DNA of 64,000 nucleotides from Hirsutella rhossiliensis (lineage: Eukaryota > Ascomycota > Sordariomycetes > Hypocreales > Ophiocordycipitaceae), in contig NW_025408680.1 in NCBI RefSeq assembly GCF_020360975.1, positions 248,001-312,000 on the forward strand. Direction: 5' to 3'. The stretch's first letter is position 1, and each line of letters begins with the position of its first letter. A program made the position numbers and the translations under genes. The notes under the pieces were generated by a model that was not told the DNA's origin, made no database searches, and saw only the letters and a list, made by a program, of their open reading frames with translations. Positions 1 through 11,820 of the stretch are shown here, in pieces.

Positions 1-314
1 ACCAGCCAACCAACCCCCGCAGTTCCCCAGCCACGCCGTTTCTAGGGGAACAGTTGCACCCTTCTTTTCCGTCTGTCGAGGCCTCTCTCTTCTTCCTCTC
101 TTCTTCCTCTCTCCTCTTTCTTTCAAACCCGTCGATGGAGAGAAAGGGTCTCGACTCTGAACCATACGACACAACAAACCGAGCCTCGCGGGACCGAGGT
201 CATCCTTTTCTTCCTTTACAACCGAGCACCTCTATCGGAACGCGATCCACACATAGCCGCAGCCCCCTTCGACCCTGACGAGACGAAAGCATTCCAGCGC
301 CTGGGCCGCATACC
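1..314. other. 5' flank of the first gene
   Basis: This is non-coding DNA upstream of the first start codon. It is rich in pyrimidine runs (notably around 80-125), as is usual for fungal promoters and 5' leaders. I see no TATA box or separate gene in it. Any gene to the left lies outside the window. Confidence 0.5.
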
Positions 315-1460
315 ATGGCTCCGGCCGGCCGGCTCTCCCTCCGGGGCGTACTTCCCACGGTGCCGTCGGCCCTCGAGGCAAGCGGCCTCTTTGCTCGCGA
401 CGATGAAGCCAAGCCCAGCAAGGTCAAGCCGCACGGGGTGCTGGACCCGCACGACATCAACAACGCCGGCTTCTTTGTCCTCTTTGCCCTCATCGGCGTG
501 GCCTTTGTCATCACGGGCATCTGGTTCTTCTTCTGGGCCAAGAACGGCGGCTTCTACTTTAAAGACAACGACTGGGACGACTACAAGTCGACGGTCCTGC
601 GCCGCAAGGGCCCCAACGGCACCATCCTCTCGGGCGCCACCCCGACCACCGACCTCGGCGGCGGCAGCGTCTACAAGGACGTGGGCGAGGACGACGGCAC
701 CACCGTCGTGACGGAGAGCACGGCCCTCAGCGGCGTCACGGCGGGCGCGAGCGACGTGGTGGCCCGGGAGAAGCGCAAGCACAAGCAAGCGCGGCGGGAG
801 CGAGAGCGCGAGCGGGAACGACGCAAGCGGCGGGGCGACAAGAAGCAGCGCGAAGGACGGCATGTCGGCGAGGACGGGGGCGTCATGGACGAGAAGGCGG
901 AGAAGGAGGCGCAAAAGCAGCTGCGCAGCTACCGCCACGAGAAGCCGGCGCGCGTGGGCGGCCTGAACAAGCAATCGGAAGGATCCAACTGGGACGGATC
1001 GACCAACGCGACCGAGTCCACAGCCGCGTCGTCGGACCTCCTCTCGAACCGACAGAGCACGCCGACGCGCAGCACCCAGCAGCCGCAGCCTGCCATCCGC
1101 AAGGTGTACTCGACAACGACGGTGCCGTCGGAGCGGGAGACGGAGCGGATCCGCAGCGAGGCGCGGCGGCTACGCGAGGAGAGCCGGACGGCGCGGCGCG
1201 ACTTCAGCTACCAGCGGCCCGGCGGGGCGGAGAGCGCGCTGAGCGAGAGCCTGCTCGAGGGAAGCGGCGGCGGCAGCGAGCTGGGGACCAAGAGCTATCA
1301 CCACCCGATGCCGGAGCTGAGGGAGCACGAGGGCGGCAGCGGCGGCGGCGGCAAGGATGCGGGGCGAGACAAGGAGAGGGAGAGGGAGAGGCGGAGGGAG
1401 AGGGAGGAGAGGGGGGCGAGGGGGGGGTATAGGCGGGGGGGGGGGGATGAGGAGGTTTGA
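315..1460 (+). CDS. Single-pass membrane protein of unknown function
   Basis: One uninterrupted frame encodes 381 residues. A hydrophobic segment near residues 52-76 (starting at NAGFFVLFALIGVAF) is a clear transmembrane helix, preceded by a short N-terminal region and followed by a DNDWDDYKSTVLRRKGPNG stretch. The remaining 300 residues are hydrophilic and low in complexity, with long Arg/Glu/Lys tracts around 150-185 and near the C terminus, plus Ser/Thr-rich linkers. This suggests a single-pass protein with a long charged, probably disordered tail; I do not recognise a catalytic domain. The last 50 codons run through G-rich DNA (about 1410-1442) with long G runs, so a sequencing slip there would change the C terminus. 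The next gene on this strand is also a single-pass membrane protein, but a functional link is only a guess. Confidence 0.75.
   Translation: MAPAGRLSLRGVLPTVPSALEASGLFARDDEAKPSKVKPHGVLDPHDINNAGFFVLFALIGVAFVITGIWFFFWAKNGGFYFKDNDWDDYKSTVLRRKGPNGTILSGATPTTDLGGGSVYKDVGEDDGTTVVTESTALSGVTAGASDVVAREKRKHKQARRERERERERRKRRGDKKQREGRHVGEDGGVMDEKAEKEAQKQLRSYRHEKPARVGGLNKQSEGSNWDGSTNATESTAASSDLLSNRQSTPTRSTQQPQPAIRKVYSTTTVPSERETERIRSEARRLREESRTARRDFSYQRPGGAESALSESLLEGSGGGSELGTKSYHHPMPELREHEGGSGGGGKDAGRDKERERERRREREERGARGGYRRGGGDEEV
1411..1442 (+). repeat. G-rich homopolymer runs at the 3' end of the membrane-protein gene
   Basis: Several runs of six to twelve G occur in a 32-base stretch just before the stop codon at 1458-1460. 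They encode Gly/Arg-rich residues. Such runs are prone to slippage in vivo and to sequencing error, so the exact C terminus and stop of the upstream gene are less certain than the rest. Confidence 0.7.
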
Positions 1461-3585
1461 TGGGCGGCTTTGTCAGCCTCGCTTATGACGGGAGAGGGTG
1501 AGGATGAAGAGGTGACGAGAGCCCAGGTGGTATTGGGAGTGGGCGTGAGGGGAGGGGGGGATGTTGATGGACTTGCAAGATTGATGACGAGTACTTTTAG
1601 CACAAATTCTAGACGACGAAGGCAGAATGGGAATTGACTCCCCCTTGTTTTGATGAGATGCTTTATGACAAGAGCCTTGGAATAAGAGCTCTGGGTGCAG
1701 CAAGGCAGAGGAGAGATTGCATGACTTATTATTAGCCCACACAGGGAGGCTCAGGCGTCGCCTTGCATGGCGGCCCTGAATCCCCCGAGGATTCTTTTTG
1801 TAAATGCCATGACAAAGTATCTGTACCCACTACCAGCGGCAGTATCTACAGCTTGAAAGTAAGAAGCCCAGGTATCCGTACCGTACACGAAGTACCGGTA
1901 GACAGACACATTGCAGGTGGGGGAACGGAAGGGAGTTCTGCAAGATAAGCTCTCGGGACTGGCTTGGCAACCTATAACTTACTCTCTCGAATCACATGGT
2001 TTAATTTGTAATTGGGAGAGCCCTCGTCAAACCTGCAGGGAGAAGGCGGCGCAAGAAACTCCATAAATGGTCAGCATGTCCCGCTGTCAGACTAGCGGAG
2101 AAGGCTCCACGCCCAGGCGAAATCTACAGATAGGGGGTATAAAAGGAGACAGAGTGGTGACAGCGCAAGCGAGCGGTGGAAAGCGCAAATACGCACGCTG
2201 AAACTGGGTGGGGGCGCCGTGGTGAAACGAGGCCGCGCTTGCGCTGCACTGCGCAGCTGCATTGACGGCGCGGGCGGCGGGCGCTGCAGGTCTTGGGTGT
2301 TGCGGGCGCCAGGGGGGGGAGTTTAGTACGTACAGCCACTGTAGGTCGGGCGAACGGGCAGCAGATAGGTAGGCAGGCGGACACGGGACGGGAACTGGCT
2401 GGCGGGGAGAACAAAGGCCAAAGAACATGAGCCTCGGGCTTTGAGTAAACCAAAAAGGATGAGGCGCAGGGCCCGAACAGGCGCACAGATAAGTTACAGT
2501 ACGACGCCTCCGTGAACCAGCGGTGCCCTTGACTTAGTTGGCTGCTCAATTCCTCGGCGCGGCGTCTCCGGCCTTTTGCCTGTGCTGTAAAACACTGCGT
2601 CTCCTTGACCTCTGGGCCTCTTTTGCGGTTCCGTGGCAACCGAGTCTTGTCTCTCCTCCGAGGCACCTCAATCAACGCCCAGCACTGTAACTTACCAGCC
2701 GCACGTCTGGCCAGCAGAGTTTCGTCCAACAAAGTCCAGTGTCGTCCGCATGATTTTACCTCGCGGCACAAGTACCTTGGGCCAAAGTCTACCAGGCAGT
2801 ACTCGCTGCTTGGGGCGCCGCCATCATCGACAGCGCCCTCCCCCGGCGGGTCCCGAGGAACCTGCGCTTCCCCGCCAACGCACTAAGCACCGCGCCCTGA
2901 GCCCCCGCGCAACCGCTACCAGCCCCCGGGGCCTCCCCAAGTACCGCGCCGCCAGCCTGTACCTCGAGGTACCCGCTCCACTGTGCGTCTGCCTTACTCG
3001 CGCCGCTTTTTCCTCCCTCCTTCGCCTCCTCTTCCCAACTCCACCCGCTCGCCAGCATCCTTCACTCTACTTCGCATCCATCCTCTCGGCTTCCTTTCTC
3101 CTTGGTTTTTTTGGTGTGCCCTCCGTCGCATCTTCGACTCTCCGCCTTGTCCCTTTGTTCACCGGCTCGCGCCATTCTCGCCTTTTCTTCGACTCGACTT
3201 TTGCCCATCCGTGGCCTGCTGCTCCTCCATTGGCTGCTTCGTCATCACACATCACCTACTCACTCCCGCCGCGACAACCTCCTCTTTTCCCACGCCCTCC
3301 CACCGCTCGCCTCGCCACTTCTCCCTCCCGCCTGCCGTCCGTCTTCCCTCTCGTCCCAGCAACGAGCGACCTGCATCACCGCTTCCGCCGCCGCCCGCCA
3401 GTGACGCACGGGGCCCACCCACTTGACCTCTCGCCACTGTCTGATCGATCCCCATTCCTCGATCCGCGACGGCAGCGATAGTCGCCCTCCCGCAGCCGTC
3501 GCGGCGGTCACGCCGGCCCGTCCCAAGCCCCCTACTCTCCGACCCCGACTCGGTTCGCCGCTCCCGCTGCGGCGCCCACACCGCC
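1461..3585. other. Intergenic region with CT-rich promoter of the SPRY gene
   Basis: No convincing gene is seen in 2.1 kb. A TATA-like motif (ggtataaaag) lies near 2137. From about 2990 to 3585 the plus strand is strongly pyrimidine-rich, a common feature of constitutive fungal promoters and long 5' leaders, consistent with transcription toward the gene starting at 3586. Open frames here, such as the proline/serine-rich one at 2633-3481, look like products of this composition. Confidence 0.5.
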
Positions 3586-5206
3586 ATGGCAGTCGTTGGG
3601 GCTCCCTCGTCCGCCTTCACCGGCATCATCATCGGCCTCGTCTCCTCCTTCGGCTCCATCATCCTCATAGCCCTCGTCGTCTTTATCTTCTGGGCTTCGG
3701 GATGTGCCGGCTCCGGGCGCATTCTCCTCGACCGTCTGGGCCGCCCCGGCGAGTACGACGATGAGCAGGCCTTTGCGAGGGACGAGGCCGAGGCCCTCGA
3801 GAACATGGATGACATGTCGCGCACCGAGTATCTCAGAGCAAAGGGTACGAGACATGCTGAACCGACCCCTCTGCGGTAATTCGCTAACCCTGGCGCCCTC
3901 TAGCCTTTGTCACTGCCAACCCCCCCGAGTCCGTGCAAACCGACATATCCCTTTCCCAGTACCTGGCCATCCAGGAAAAGGGTGTCTCTGCCTGGGAGTT
4001 TGAGCCTGAGCTGGAAATCGCCAATTGCTTCGTCGAGGCCCGCACCGAAATCGAGTTCTTCGACTCCGAGTGTACCGTCATGAGCAATCTGCCCGTTCCA
4101 AAGCAAAACGATGTATACTACTGGGAGGCCAAGATTTACGAAAAGCCCGAAAACACCATGCTTGCCATTGGCATGGCCACAAAACCCTATCCGCTGTTCC
4201 GGCTGCCCGGTGAGTGGATTCTTTCGTCCTGGGTGGCGCAGTCTCGAGCCCGTCTAACCTGCCTTGTCTAGGATACCACAAATACTCCGTCGCATACCAC
4301 TCAAACGGCTCTCGCCACTACAACCAGCCTTTCAGCCGCACGCCGTACGGGCCGCAGCTGGTTCAGGGGGACGTCGTCGGCGTCGGCTACAGGCCCCGGA
4401 CGGGTGCCATCTTCTTCACGCGAAACGGCAAGAGGCTCGAGGAGGTGGTTCACGGACTCAAGGCGCCAAACTTCTTCCCCGCCATCGGGGCCAACGGACC
4501 GGCGATTGTGCACGTCAATCTGGGCCAGTCGGGCTTCGTCTTCATCGAGGCCAACGTCAAGAAATGGGGCCTGGCGCCCGTCACGGGCAGCCTTGCGCCG
4601 CCGCCGCCGTACGGCTCCGAGCAGGGTAGCATCCTGCTCGAGACGGGTACCAAGGACGGGGCCGCGCCGGGCCAGGCCCACTCGCATCGCCAGTCGATCA
4701 GCGGCTCGCCCTTTCACGCCCACCACGGCGGCTTCAACCTGAACGCGCAGCACGGGCGTTCGCGGAGCGGCAACTTCAGAGTGCTTCCTCCCACGAGCCC
4801 CGGCCCCATCAGAAGCCCGACTGACATCTCGCTCGCCCAGTTGGTGCCCAACGACGAGGTGGGCGAGGCCAGCGGCAGTGCTGCGGCAGAGCGGCGCCGC
4901 GACGAGGAACATGACAGCAACCCCCTGCATCTGCACCTCGAAGACGCGACAAACCCCCCGCCGGACTACGCGAGCCCGACCCATTCGGCCGAGGAGGACA
5001 GCCCGAGGAGCAGCACCGATAGCGAGGAGAATGCGCCCCTCATCAGGGTCATGAACCGGAGCCGGGCCGAGTCATCGGCCACGGTGATTCCTGCCCCGCG
5101 GCGTCAAGGCCCGCCGCATCCGCCCGTGCCCAGCTACAGCGACGCCGTGCGGGACGGCGCGGGCTCGCACAGGCCGAGGCACGACGCGCCGCGCGGGGAC
5201 CTGTAG
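3586..5206 (+). CDS. ssh4: Ssh4/Ear1-like endosomal SPRY-domain protein (Rsp5 adaptor type)
   Basis: Three exons (3586-3844, 3904-4209, 4272-5206) encode 499 residues; the introns are 59 and 62 nt with GT/AG ends and keep frame. An N-terminal helix at residues 12-36 (FTGIIIGLVSSFGSIILIAL) is followed by a B30.2/SPRY region at about 135-290, with recognisable pieces YYWEAKIYEKPENTMLAIG, GDVVGVGYRPRTGAIFFTRNG and NFFPAIG. The C-terminal part is Ser/Pro-rich and contains two PPxY motifs, PPPY at 299-302 and PPDY at 418-421. Yeast Ssh4 and Ear1 have this order (TM, SPRY, PY motifs) and recruit the ubiquitin ligase Rsp5 to sort membrane cargo at endosomes and vacuole. The same role is inferred here from architecture. 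A third Pro-Ser-Tyr site near the C terminus lacks the PPxY consensus. Confidence 0.9.
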
Positions 5207-7221
5207 CCGCGGCCGGGGCAGCGGGGCCCAAGGCTGCCCATCGGATTCGTGCGCAGGTGCCACTGGACGATTCTCTACGTACCCTGAACAGACGAACCGA
5301 CGTCGCAGCCATGCAGCGGAATGAAGGGTGATTGGCCATCGCACACGAGGATACGGAAAAGGGCGGGTATCGGAAAAGCTAGGAGAGAGAGGTCGTGGGG
5401 AGATGGGTGGATGGAGTCTGGCTTGGTCCGGCCGTGCAGCTCGCTCACGCACGTAATGCCATGTTTGTCTCTCGCGCAGGCGTCTGGGAGTTTTTTCTTG
5501 TATAGCATCAGGATGCGAGTCTTGGGGCCCCCCTTGTTTCTTCCATGTCGTTTAGTCGCAGCTCTCGGGCCTGGTTATATACACACTCACACACTCAAAC
5601 ACCCACAGCTCTGCATGGCCCACGTCCCTTTCAAGTTCCTTTTTATTTTATTTTGGTTTCCTCCCCCTGTGTCTCGCGCTCTCTCTTGATTCGCCGGCTG
5701 CGCGCGCGCTTCCTGTCGGGCTTTGCGGCGAGTGCAGAAATGCGCGGGGCCGTAGGGGGCGAGGCGGTGACGAGCGCCTCCATGGGTCCTTGTCCGCGAT
5801 ATTTTCCCCAAGGGGGAGGGGAGAGGGAGGAGGCGGGCGCCTCATGACTTGGAGGGTGTGAATTAATAGGTCGAGAGGACAAGAAGAAAAATTGGTGTCC
5901 CAGTCGTCATATTCAGAGACATAATTAATGCCTTGGCCAGCGGCGTGGCGACTCTCACAGCCGGAGACGGCGCCATTCTCCCCGTCCAAGACGTGGTCCA
6001 CGGCGCGACAAGAGACCTGGAGCCAAGACCGATCTCAGTTCCGATAGCTGCAGAAATTACATGCGTCGAGCTGCACGGCTCTCCAGTACAATCCAAGCGC
6101 TCGTTAAAGTCATGGCACCCGCCAGACCCAACGCTGTTCCTTCATCCGAGCACAGCTGATGGCCCGGCTTTTCCCCGTCCAGATGGACCGTTGGACATCC
6201 TTCCCCACACATTAGATCCAACTCCAGTCCATGTCCGACAAACAAGTAGAACAAAAATCAAAGCGGCTATCCCATGAGTTCCGTGCAAACGCCACGCTAA
6301 TAAAAAACGCGCGTCTCTTGGCGCGTTGGACACCTCCGCCAGCCAAGTGGTTTTCCCCTCCTAATGGACAAGCTTCCGTCGCCACCAACCTCGCAAACTT
6401 TTTGCAATGTGTAGGTCCGTAAGGAGTGAAATCTATTTCGTAAAAATCGTAAAGGAGTGTCTATGCTTCGGGTATCATTCGAAAAGGAGTGTCAGGTTAT
6501 GGTTGGGTATCATCATCGTAAGGATAGTGGCGTATTCAACAAATACATTAGTTTCGATGGCAGGTGGAATTTCGAAAGGACCGTCGCCCGAGGTCAACTC
6601 GGGGTCAAAGGAGTGTCGTGTACCCCAAAGGGGTTGTGGCGTGGGATCGGATAGGGGGCGATGGCATCGACCGGGTTCGAGCTGTCGATGTTTTCCCCAA
6701 GGTATTGCAAACGATTCTTCGAGTAGTGAGCATGTTAAGGAGCGTAGTTCGCGCCATCGAGTCGCGGCATCAACAGCACCCCTGATACCGAGATTACGTG
6801 AGGCGCAGAGACACGCTAGCCGTCCATGTGCAGTGGGTATTGAGCTAGCCGGCCCGCTAGCCTATCCTTCGCGCTTTCACGTCAGACTGGGTGAGCTCGT
6901 CGGAGGGTGGAACCAGCGGAGCCTGCGTCAGGGGAGACGAGGGGTGCCAGCAGGAAGACACAGAGGCTGTGTGGCGATGACGGGGCACGTGCGCATCGTT
7001 GCTTGACACCCGAGACTCGGGGGCGGAGAGTATGCCGAGGTGTTGAATGAAGGGTGAAGAAGCCCCCCCCACAAAGGCGGCTGGATCCTCCGACTTTATG
7101 TACGTGGGCGTGATGGAGCCGCGTGGCGAGTTCCTGGACGATGAGAACAAAAGGGTCAATCCGATTGCGTCTTCCTCGAGCGGAGGCTTGGCCGCGAGTG
7201 CTCGGTGCCATCAAAGGGGCC
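5207..7221. other. Intergenic region between two convergent genes
   Basis: About 2 kb between the 3' ends of the SPRY gene and the minus-strand transcription factor gene. It contains a CA-rich stretch near 5580-5610 and a degenerate repeat of AAGGAGTG at 6421-6615. No frame with fungal-like splice structure or domain was seen. Part must be 3' UTR. Confidence 0.5.
6421..6615 (+). repeat. Degenerate array of AAGGAGTG motifs
   Basis: AAGGAGTG begins at 6421, 6452, 6484 and 6608. Spacings are 31, 32 and 124 bases (four times 31), and two of the units end in TATCAT followed by TCG within about 3-6 bases. A weaker relative (AAGGAGCG) is at about 6736. This looks like an eroded tandem repeat of about 31 bases with no known function. 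Confidence 0.45.
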
Positions 7222-9458
7222 TTAGATCCACACGGGTTGGTGGGGAGTGACGAACCCGACGCCGTAGCTGCGATTCGCTTCGCTCAACATGGACGGCTGG
7301 CCAGAGGAATAGGCCGTGTGAGCAAACACCCCGCACTCGTCGGCATCGCTGTACGCGACCGAGCCTTCGAGCGTCGACGAAGCCGGGCTGTACGCACCAG
7401 CATACGACGGCGACGGGATGCTCAGGTATTGCTGGTTCGGAAACGGCGACGACAGCAGCAGCGGGCTGATCGAGGCCTGGTTGTGCCCGGGGATGGAGGC
7501 GCTGTTGAGCATGGGCAGCTCCTCGGCGCTGTAGCTGAAGGGCAGGTTGCCGTAGGGCGCGAAGTGCTGCTTGGCGACGGGCATGGCCAACTCGTCGGCG
7601 ACAGGGAAGTTGGGCGGGTTGAACTGCGGGAACGAAGGAGTCCTCTCGGGGTGGATCCAGCCCATGCGGGAGCGGAACTCGTTGACCGTGTCGATGGGGA
7701 ACTCCATGAGGGTGAGCGGCGTCTGCTGCTGGACGCGGCCGTCGCCGCCGCCGGCGACACTGATGGACATGAGACGCCGGGCAATCTCCTCGACGGGCGA
7801 GATGGACAGGCTGCCAAAGTAGGCGGCGCCAATCTCGGGGAAGAGGCGCTCCATGACAAGGGCCACCGTGTAGAGGTGGGCGATGATGACGAGCGAGTTG
7901 GGGGAGCCGTGATGGTTCTGCAGGTAGCCCACGGGCATCCAGAAGAGCCAGGTCCTCAGGGGCTGGAGGCGCTCGTACTGGGCGGCAATGGATAGCGTGG
8001 GGCTGATCTTGCGGGCACCCTTGAGGAAGCCGATGAGGTGTTGGATCTGCGTCGTCTCCTCCTTGTTGCGCTTGAGATGAGCCTCGACCTTTTGCACCTG
8101 CTCGAGCGTTCGCTGGTAGGCTTGAATGTCCTCCTCGCGCGGCTGGCTGGCCCGGTGATCGGGGCCCGGCGACGGCGGCGCCGTGGGAAAGGTGCTGCTC
8201 TCGCCGATGAAGTCGCCAAACTGAGACTCGTGCTTCCACGCATCCATGGCGTCGATGACCTAGCGGTGAACAGTCAGCATTCGAGTTTCCCACGCCAGGG
8301 CGCACAAGGCCGCCGAAAATCGGCCCGATTCCCGTGCATCTGAGCAGGCGTCTCCCAACGTACCGTCGAGGTCCCCTGCATTAGCTGGGTCCAGCTGCGC
8401 CTGTCGAGCATGTTAGCCATGATGCGTTGCGTTTGACCGGGGCACGCGCAGCAGGCTGCAGGGGCCCATGAGCTTACCAATCCGTCGCTTGCCAGGAGAG
8501 CACGAGCGAGGCTGCCAGGATGGCGTCTGAGGTCTCGCGAGAGAAGGAGCCAATGGCCTCGTGCAGGCCGCTGAGGGCCACGCCGCGATGTTCAAAGGCC
8601 ATGCTGCCGACCAGGGGACAGTCAGTGAGGAAGGCGATGTGCATGGCAGAGAAGGCGAGCAGCGCATGCATGACGTATGGAGTCGTAGCCCCGATCCTGA
8701 GGAGACTGATGGACAAGACAAGGTTAGCCAAGGAGAGATTCGTTGCCAAGACGCCGTGTCACACAAGGCGGCCGGCACGTGCAGCTTGGGGAGCAGGGAT
8801 GGGTCCACGTACGTCGGAACATGACGGGTCCACAGCGTGAAGTTGTTGGCGTCAATCGAGGCAAGCTGGTGATAGAGGCTGGCGACGTGGTAGATGAGGC
8901 GAAGGTCCTCGTACGAGTACAACTGCGGCATGGGGGCCGGGTAGGCGCCGAGGGACGGGAAGGGGAAGATGCCCGTGGACTGCCAGTCAGCAATGGCGGC
9001 CTCGACCTGAGGCGTCCACATGAGGTCGGGCTTGTCCGGGGTCGTCGAGCGATCGGCGTCGGGCACCTGCACGTCGTTGTAGGGGCAGCGAATCTTGTGC
9101 TTGGTGCAGTTGCGGCTGTTGGAAGGGGCAGGTCAGCCGAGGTCCCGGCAACAGGCCCAACAGCGAAAAAGCGGCAGCAGAAGACGAGGCTAACCATTGC
9201 GGGAAGTTTTCATCGCATCGAATGTGACGACGTTTGCTGCGAGAAGGCAGTTAGACGCGACTGCACAAATGGAAACGCAGCCTCGGGCGAGCTGAGGACG
9301 GGCTCGTCAAAACGTACCAGGTTTCACAACCCTTGCGGGACTTTGTGTGACTGTTATACCGCCAGGTTAGCCAGCTGAGCAACCCAAAGACGCGGGGGTG
9401 CGAGGGGACAAGAGGCAGCGAACCTGCGGCGAGGAGGACCGCCACCGGGACCAGCCAT
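7222..9458 (-). CDS. Zn(II)2Cys6 transcription factor (Upc2-like family)
   Basis: Seven exons read in one frame on the minus strand: 9458-9424, 9350-9318, 9236-9195, 9115-8813, 8705-8478, 8400-8364 and 8259-7222, encoding 571 residues. Splicing rebuilds a full binuclear zinc cluster: Cys20, 23, 30, 37, 40 and 47 in CETCKRRHIRCDENFPQCRN followed by CTKHKIRC, spacing C-x2-C-x6-C-x6-C-x2-C-x6-C. The cluster is cut by two introns, and the codon for each of two cysteines is split by one. The rest carries the pieces typical of the large fungal regulator family often named sterol uptake control protein 2 (YVMHALLAFSAMHIAFL, DAILAASLVLSWQATDW, LFWMPVGYLQN) and a disordered Pro/Ser-rich C terminus. 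It should bind CGG-type sites in the nucleus; targets cannot be read from this sequence. It borders the 13-kb gene-free region. Confidence 0.88.
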
Positions 9459-10136
9459 GTCGAAGGATGGGAGGTGTAGCGAGGGACCTGTAGAAGACGG
9501 CGCGTCAGCTGGATGAGAACAGACGGCGCAGCGACTGCACTCTGGTGGCGCAGAGACGGGGGACGTACGGGAAGGCACAGTCCGCGATGCGGCGGTAGCG
9601 AGCGAGGGGGAGGAAGAAGGCCTCCCAAAAGAGGTCGAGGATGGCCAAGATGCGGCCAGGAAAACGAAGAGCCTGTCCGCAGTCCCAAGAAGATCAAGGG
9701 GTCGAGTCGGTATGGCGCGGGCTGGTGTCGGCACAGGTAGCGATCGTGAATGGTGACAAGAGTATGGCCCGGCACTTGCTGCAAAAGAGAAAAAAAAATG
9801 AAGCGAGGCTTGGTCGGATGGGTTTCGAAAAAGCGAGCGTCGTGGTGGAAGATGAGATGTCTGCGAGTGGTCAAGGCATGGGCCGTCTTCGTCTTATACA
9901 GTCGTCGGGCGAGGACGAAAGTTGTTGAGCGGCGAGAAAAGAAGCTGATGTCTCTGGATGGGGCTTTTTACCCGTCAAGGTCCGTCTGGCGTCGTCCTGG
10001 CTCCTCGGTCTGATTCTTTTTTTTTCCTTCTTTCCTTTTTCCTCCCGATAGCTGTCCGTCCCACAAGCGCGGCGCGGACAAGACAAGACAGAGAATCTCC
10101 ACTCCGAGGCAATGAAGTCGAAGAGGCCGAGGACGG

Positions 10137-10235
10137 TTGGTGGAGAGGGAGAGGCGGAGAGAGAGAGAGGAAAGATGTCCGAGGCGGGCGGGCGGGCGGT
10201 AGGCAGGAGGGGGAGAGCGAGAGAGAGAGGTAAAA
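10137..10235. repeat. GA-rich low-complexity stretch
   Basis: Runs of GAGAGA and GGCGGGCGGGCGG occur in the upstream region of the transcription factor gene. They are read as CT-rich leader sequence from the minus strand. Confidence 0.5.
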
Positions 10236-11771
10236 AAAGGGTAGCTGCAAATGGCAGAAAAGACACAACGCAAAGCGAATGACAGGAGTCAGCGAGGACT
10301 TCCTAAGAGCGAGAGTGCAGCTGGGACGGGATTGGAGATGCAGATGAGATTTGAGATGTTGGACCGGGGAGGCGGCAGAGTCTAGGGGTAGGGGGGCGGG
10401 AAGAGAGGCAAGAGGGGATGGAGATTGTTAAATACAGAGGGATGGATGTCCAGAATTAGCAGCAGCCAAGTACCAACCTACAGTACGTAGTTGGTAAGAA
10501 GAGCAGCAGCAAAGCAGCAGCATTCAGTGCACCACCACCACCATCATCCGCCATCCACCACCCACCATGCCACCACAACCACCGCCTGAGGTCGGCCCAG
10601 TTTCCCTGCCCGCACTAAGCCGCTACGCGACTAGCCAGACGGGCCAGGGTCAAGGGGGGGGAGGGGGTCTCGAGAGTGGGCGGGGCCCTACCCCCCACAA
10701 GGCCCTGAGCCCCAGGCAGGTACCTGTTTCGTCTGGGGGCGATATACAAAGGTACTTCGGAGTAGTTAGCCCTCCTAGCCGAGTACCCAAGGTAAGTGGG
10801 CCCCCAGCATGACACAAGCCCCAGTACCGGTACTAACAGATGGAGAGCCACTCGGCTACACCTGGGGCACAAATGCTGGGGGGGAACCTTCAGTACCTTT
10901 GCTGCTGCTGCTAGCACGGGCACACACCCTGCCTGGACACAGTACATGCTAACAAGGAATACTTGGCCCTGGGTGCTACCCCCGTGCATGGGCCATGTGC
11001 TGTACCTCCGAAGCGGGAAGCATTTTTCAGCGCCGGTGCCTGGCGCTTGTACATGGCGCGGAAGGTACCGTGTCTGAATCCCTCACTCCCCGTCAGGAGT
11101 ACCGGTGATTACAGAGAGGCGATGGAATCTCTGCCGGGCAAAATACTTGGATGGGTCCAGAAAGCAATACGTGCATTCATGATATTGCTGGACGGCATCT
11201 AGTGATCCGAGAATCCAAGGGACCGCCTTGTTGGAGGGAATCGGTGGATATGTACACACAGCCTTTGCAGACTTGTCGACGTTCGTGCCGAAGATGCAGC
11301 ACCGGGGAGAGTCTGTTTACTTGGTACCTAGGTATTTATCTACCGCCTAAGATACAGTTCTCGTCGCGAGAATACAGCTGCTGCAAGTATAGCTACGGCC
11401 ACCTACAGGGCTGCGGCACACAGCGAGGACGGCTGCCTCTGTACCGACGGATAAGTGAGGAGCCGCCCTTTGCTGACGGCCAAGGCAGGTACGGAGATAC
11501 ATGTGTGCCATGACACGCACTGCCAGTGAATGTCGCCGTCCTCCCGGTAGCGCTATCGCTGGCGCGGTTGGACAGGGCGGCAGCACCGCCACCTCGTCGC
11601 TCACCTGAGCTACCCAAGCCCTAAAAACACACACAGATTTCCATGTCTGTCCAGATGCGTCCGGGGGAATGGGGTCCCAAGACGGGCAAGGCAAAGGCCC
11701 TTATCATGCTATAGGTATGTGTGCAATGCATGAATGCACCTAGGGCTTGGGGGTGAATGGATTCACGGCTA

Positions 11772-11820
11772 GTGAGTGGGTGCGTGGGTGAGTGGGTGCG
11801 CGGGTGCGTGGGTGAGTGGG
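11772..11820 (+). repeat. GTGAGTGGGTGC-type minisatellite
   Basis: Imperfect repeats built on GTGAGTGGGTGC and GTGGGTGAGTGG over about 50 bases. It lies in the gene-free region and no function is evident. Confidence 0.7.

Noticed and set aside
2633..3481. 282-residue Pro/Ser-rich open frame
   Set aside because: It reads through the CT-rich leader of the SPRY gene, and other frames there are equally open.
7211..8305. 364-residue open frame on the minus strand
   Set aside because: It is a shadow of the last exon of the Zn2Cys6 gene in another frame. The real frame matches family motifs and joins upstream exons cleanly.
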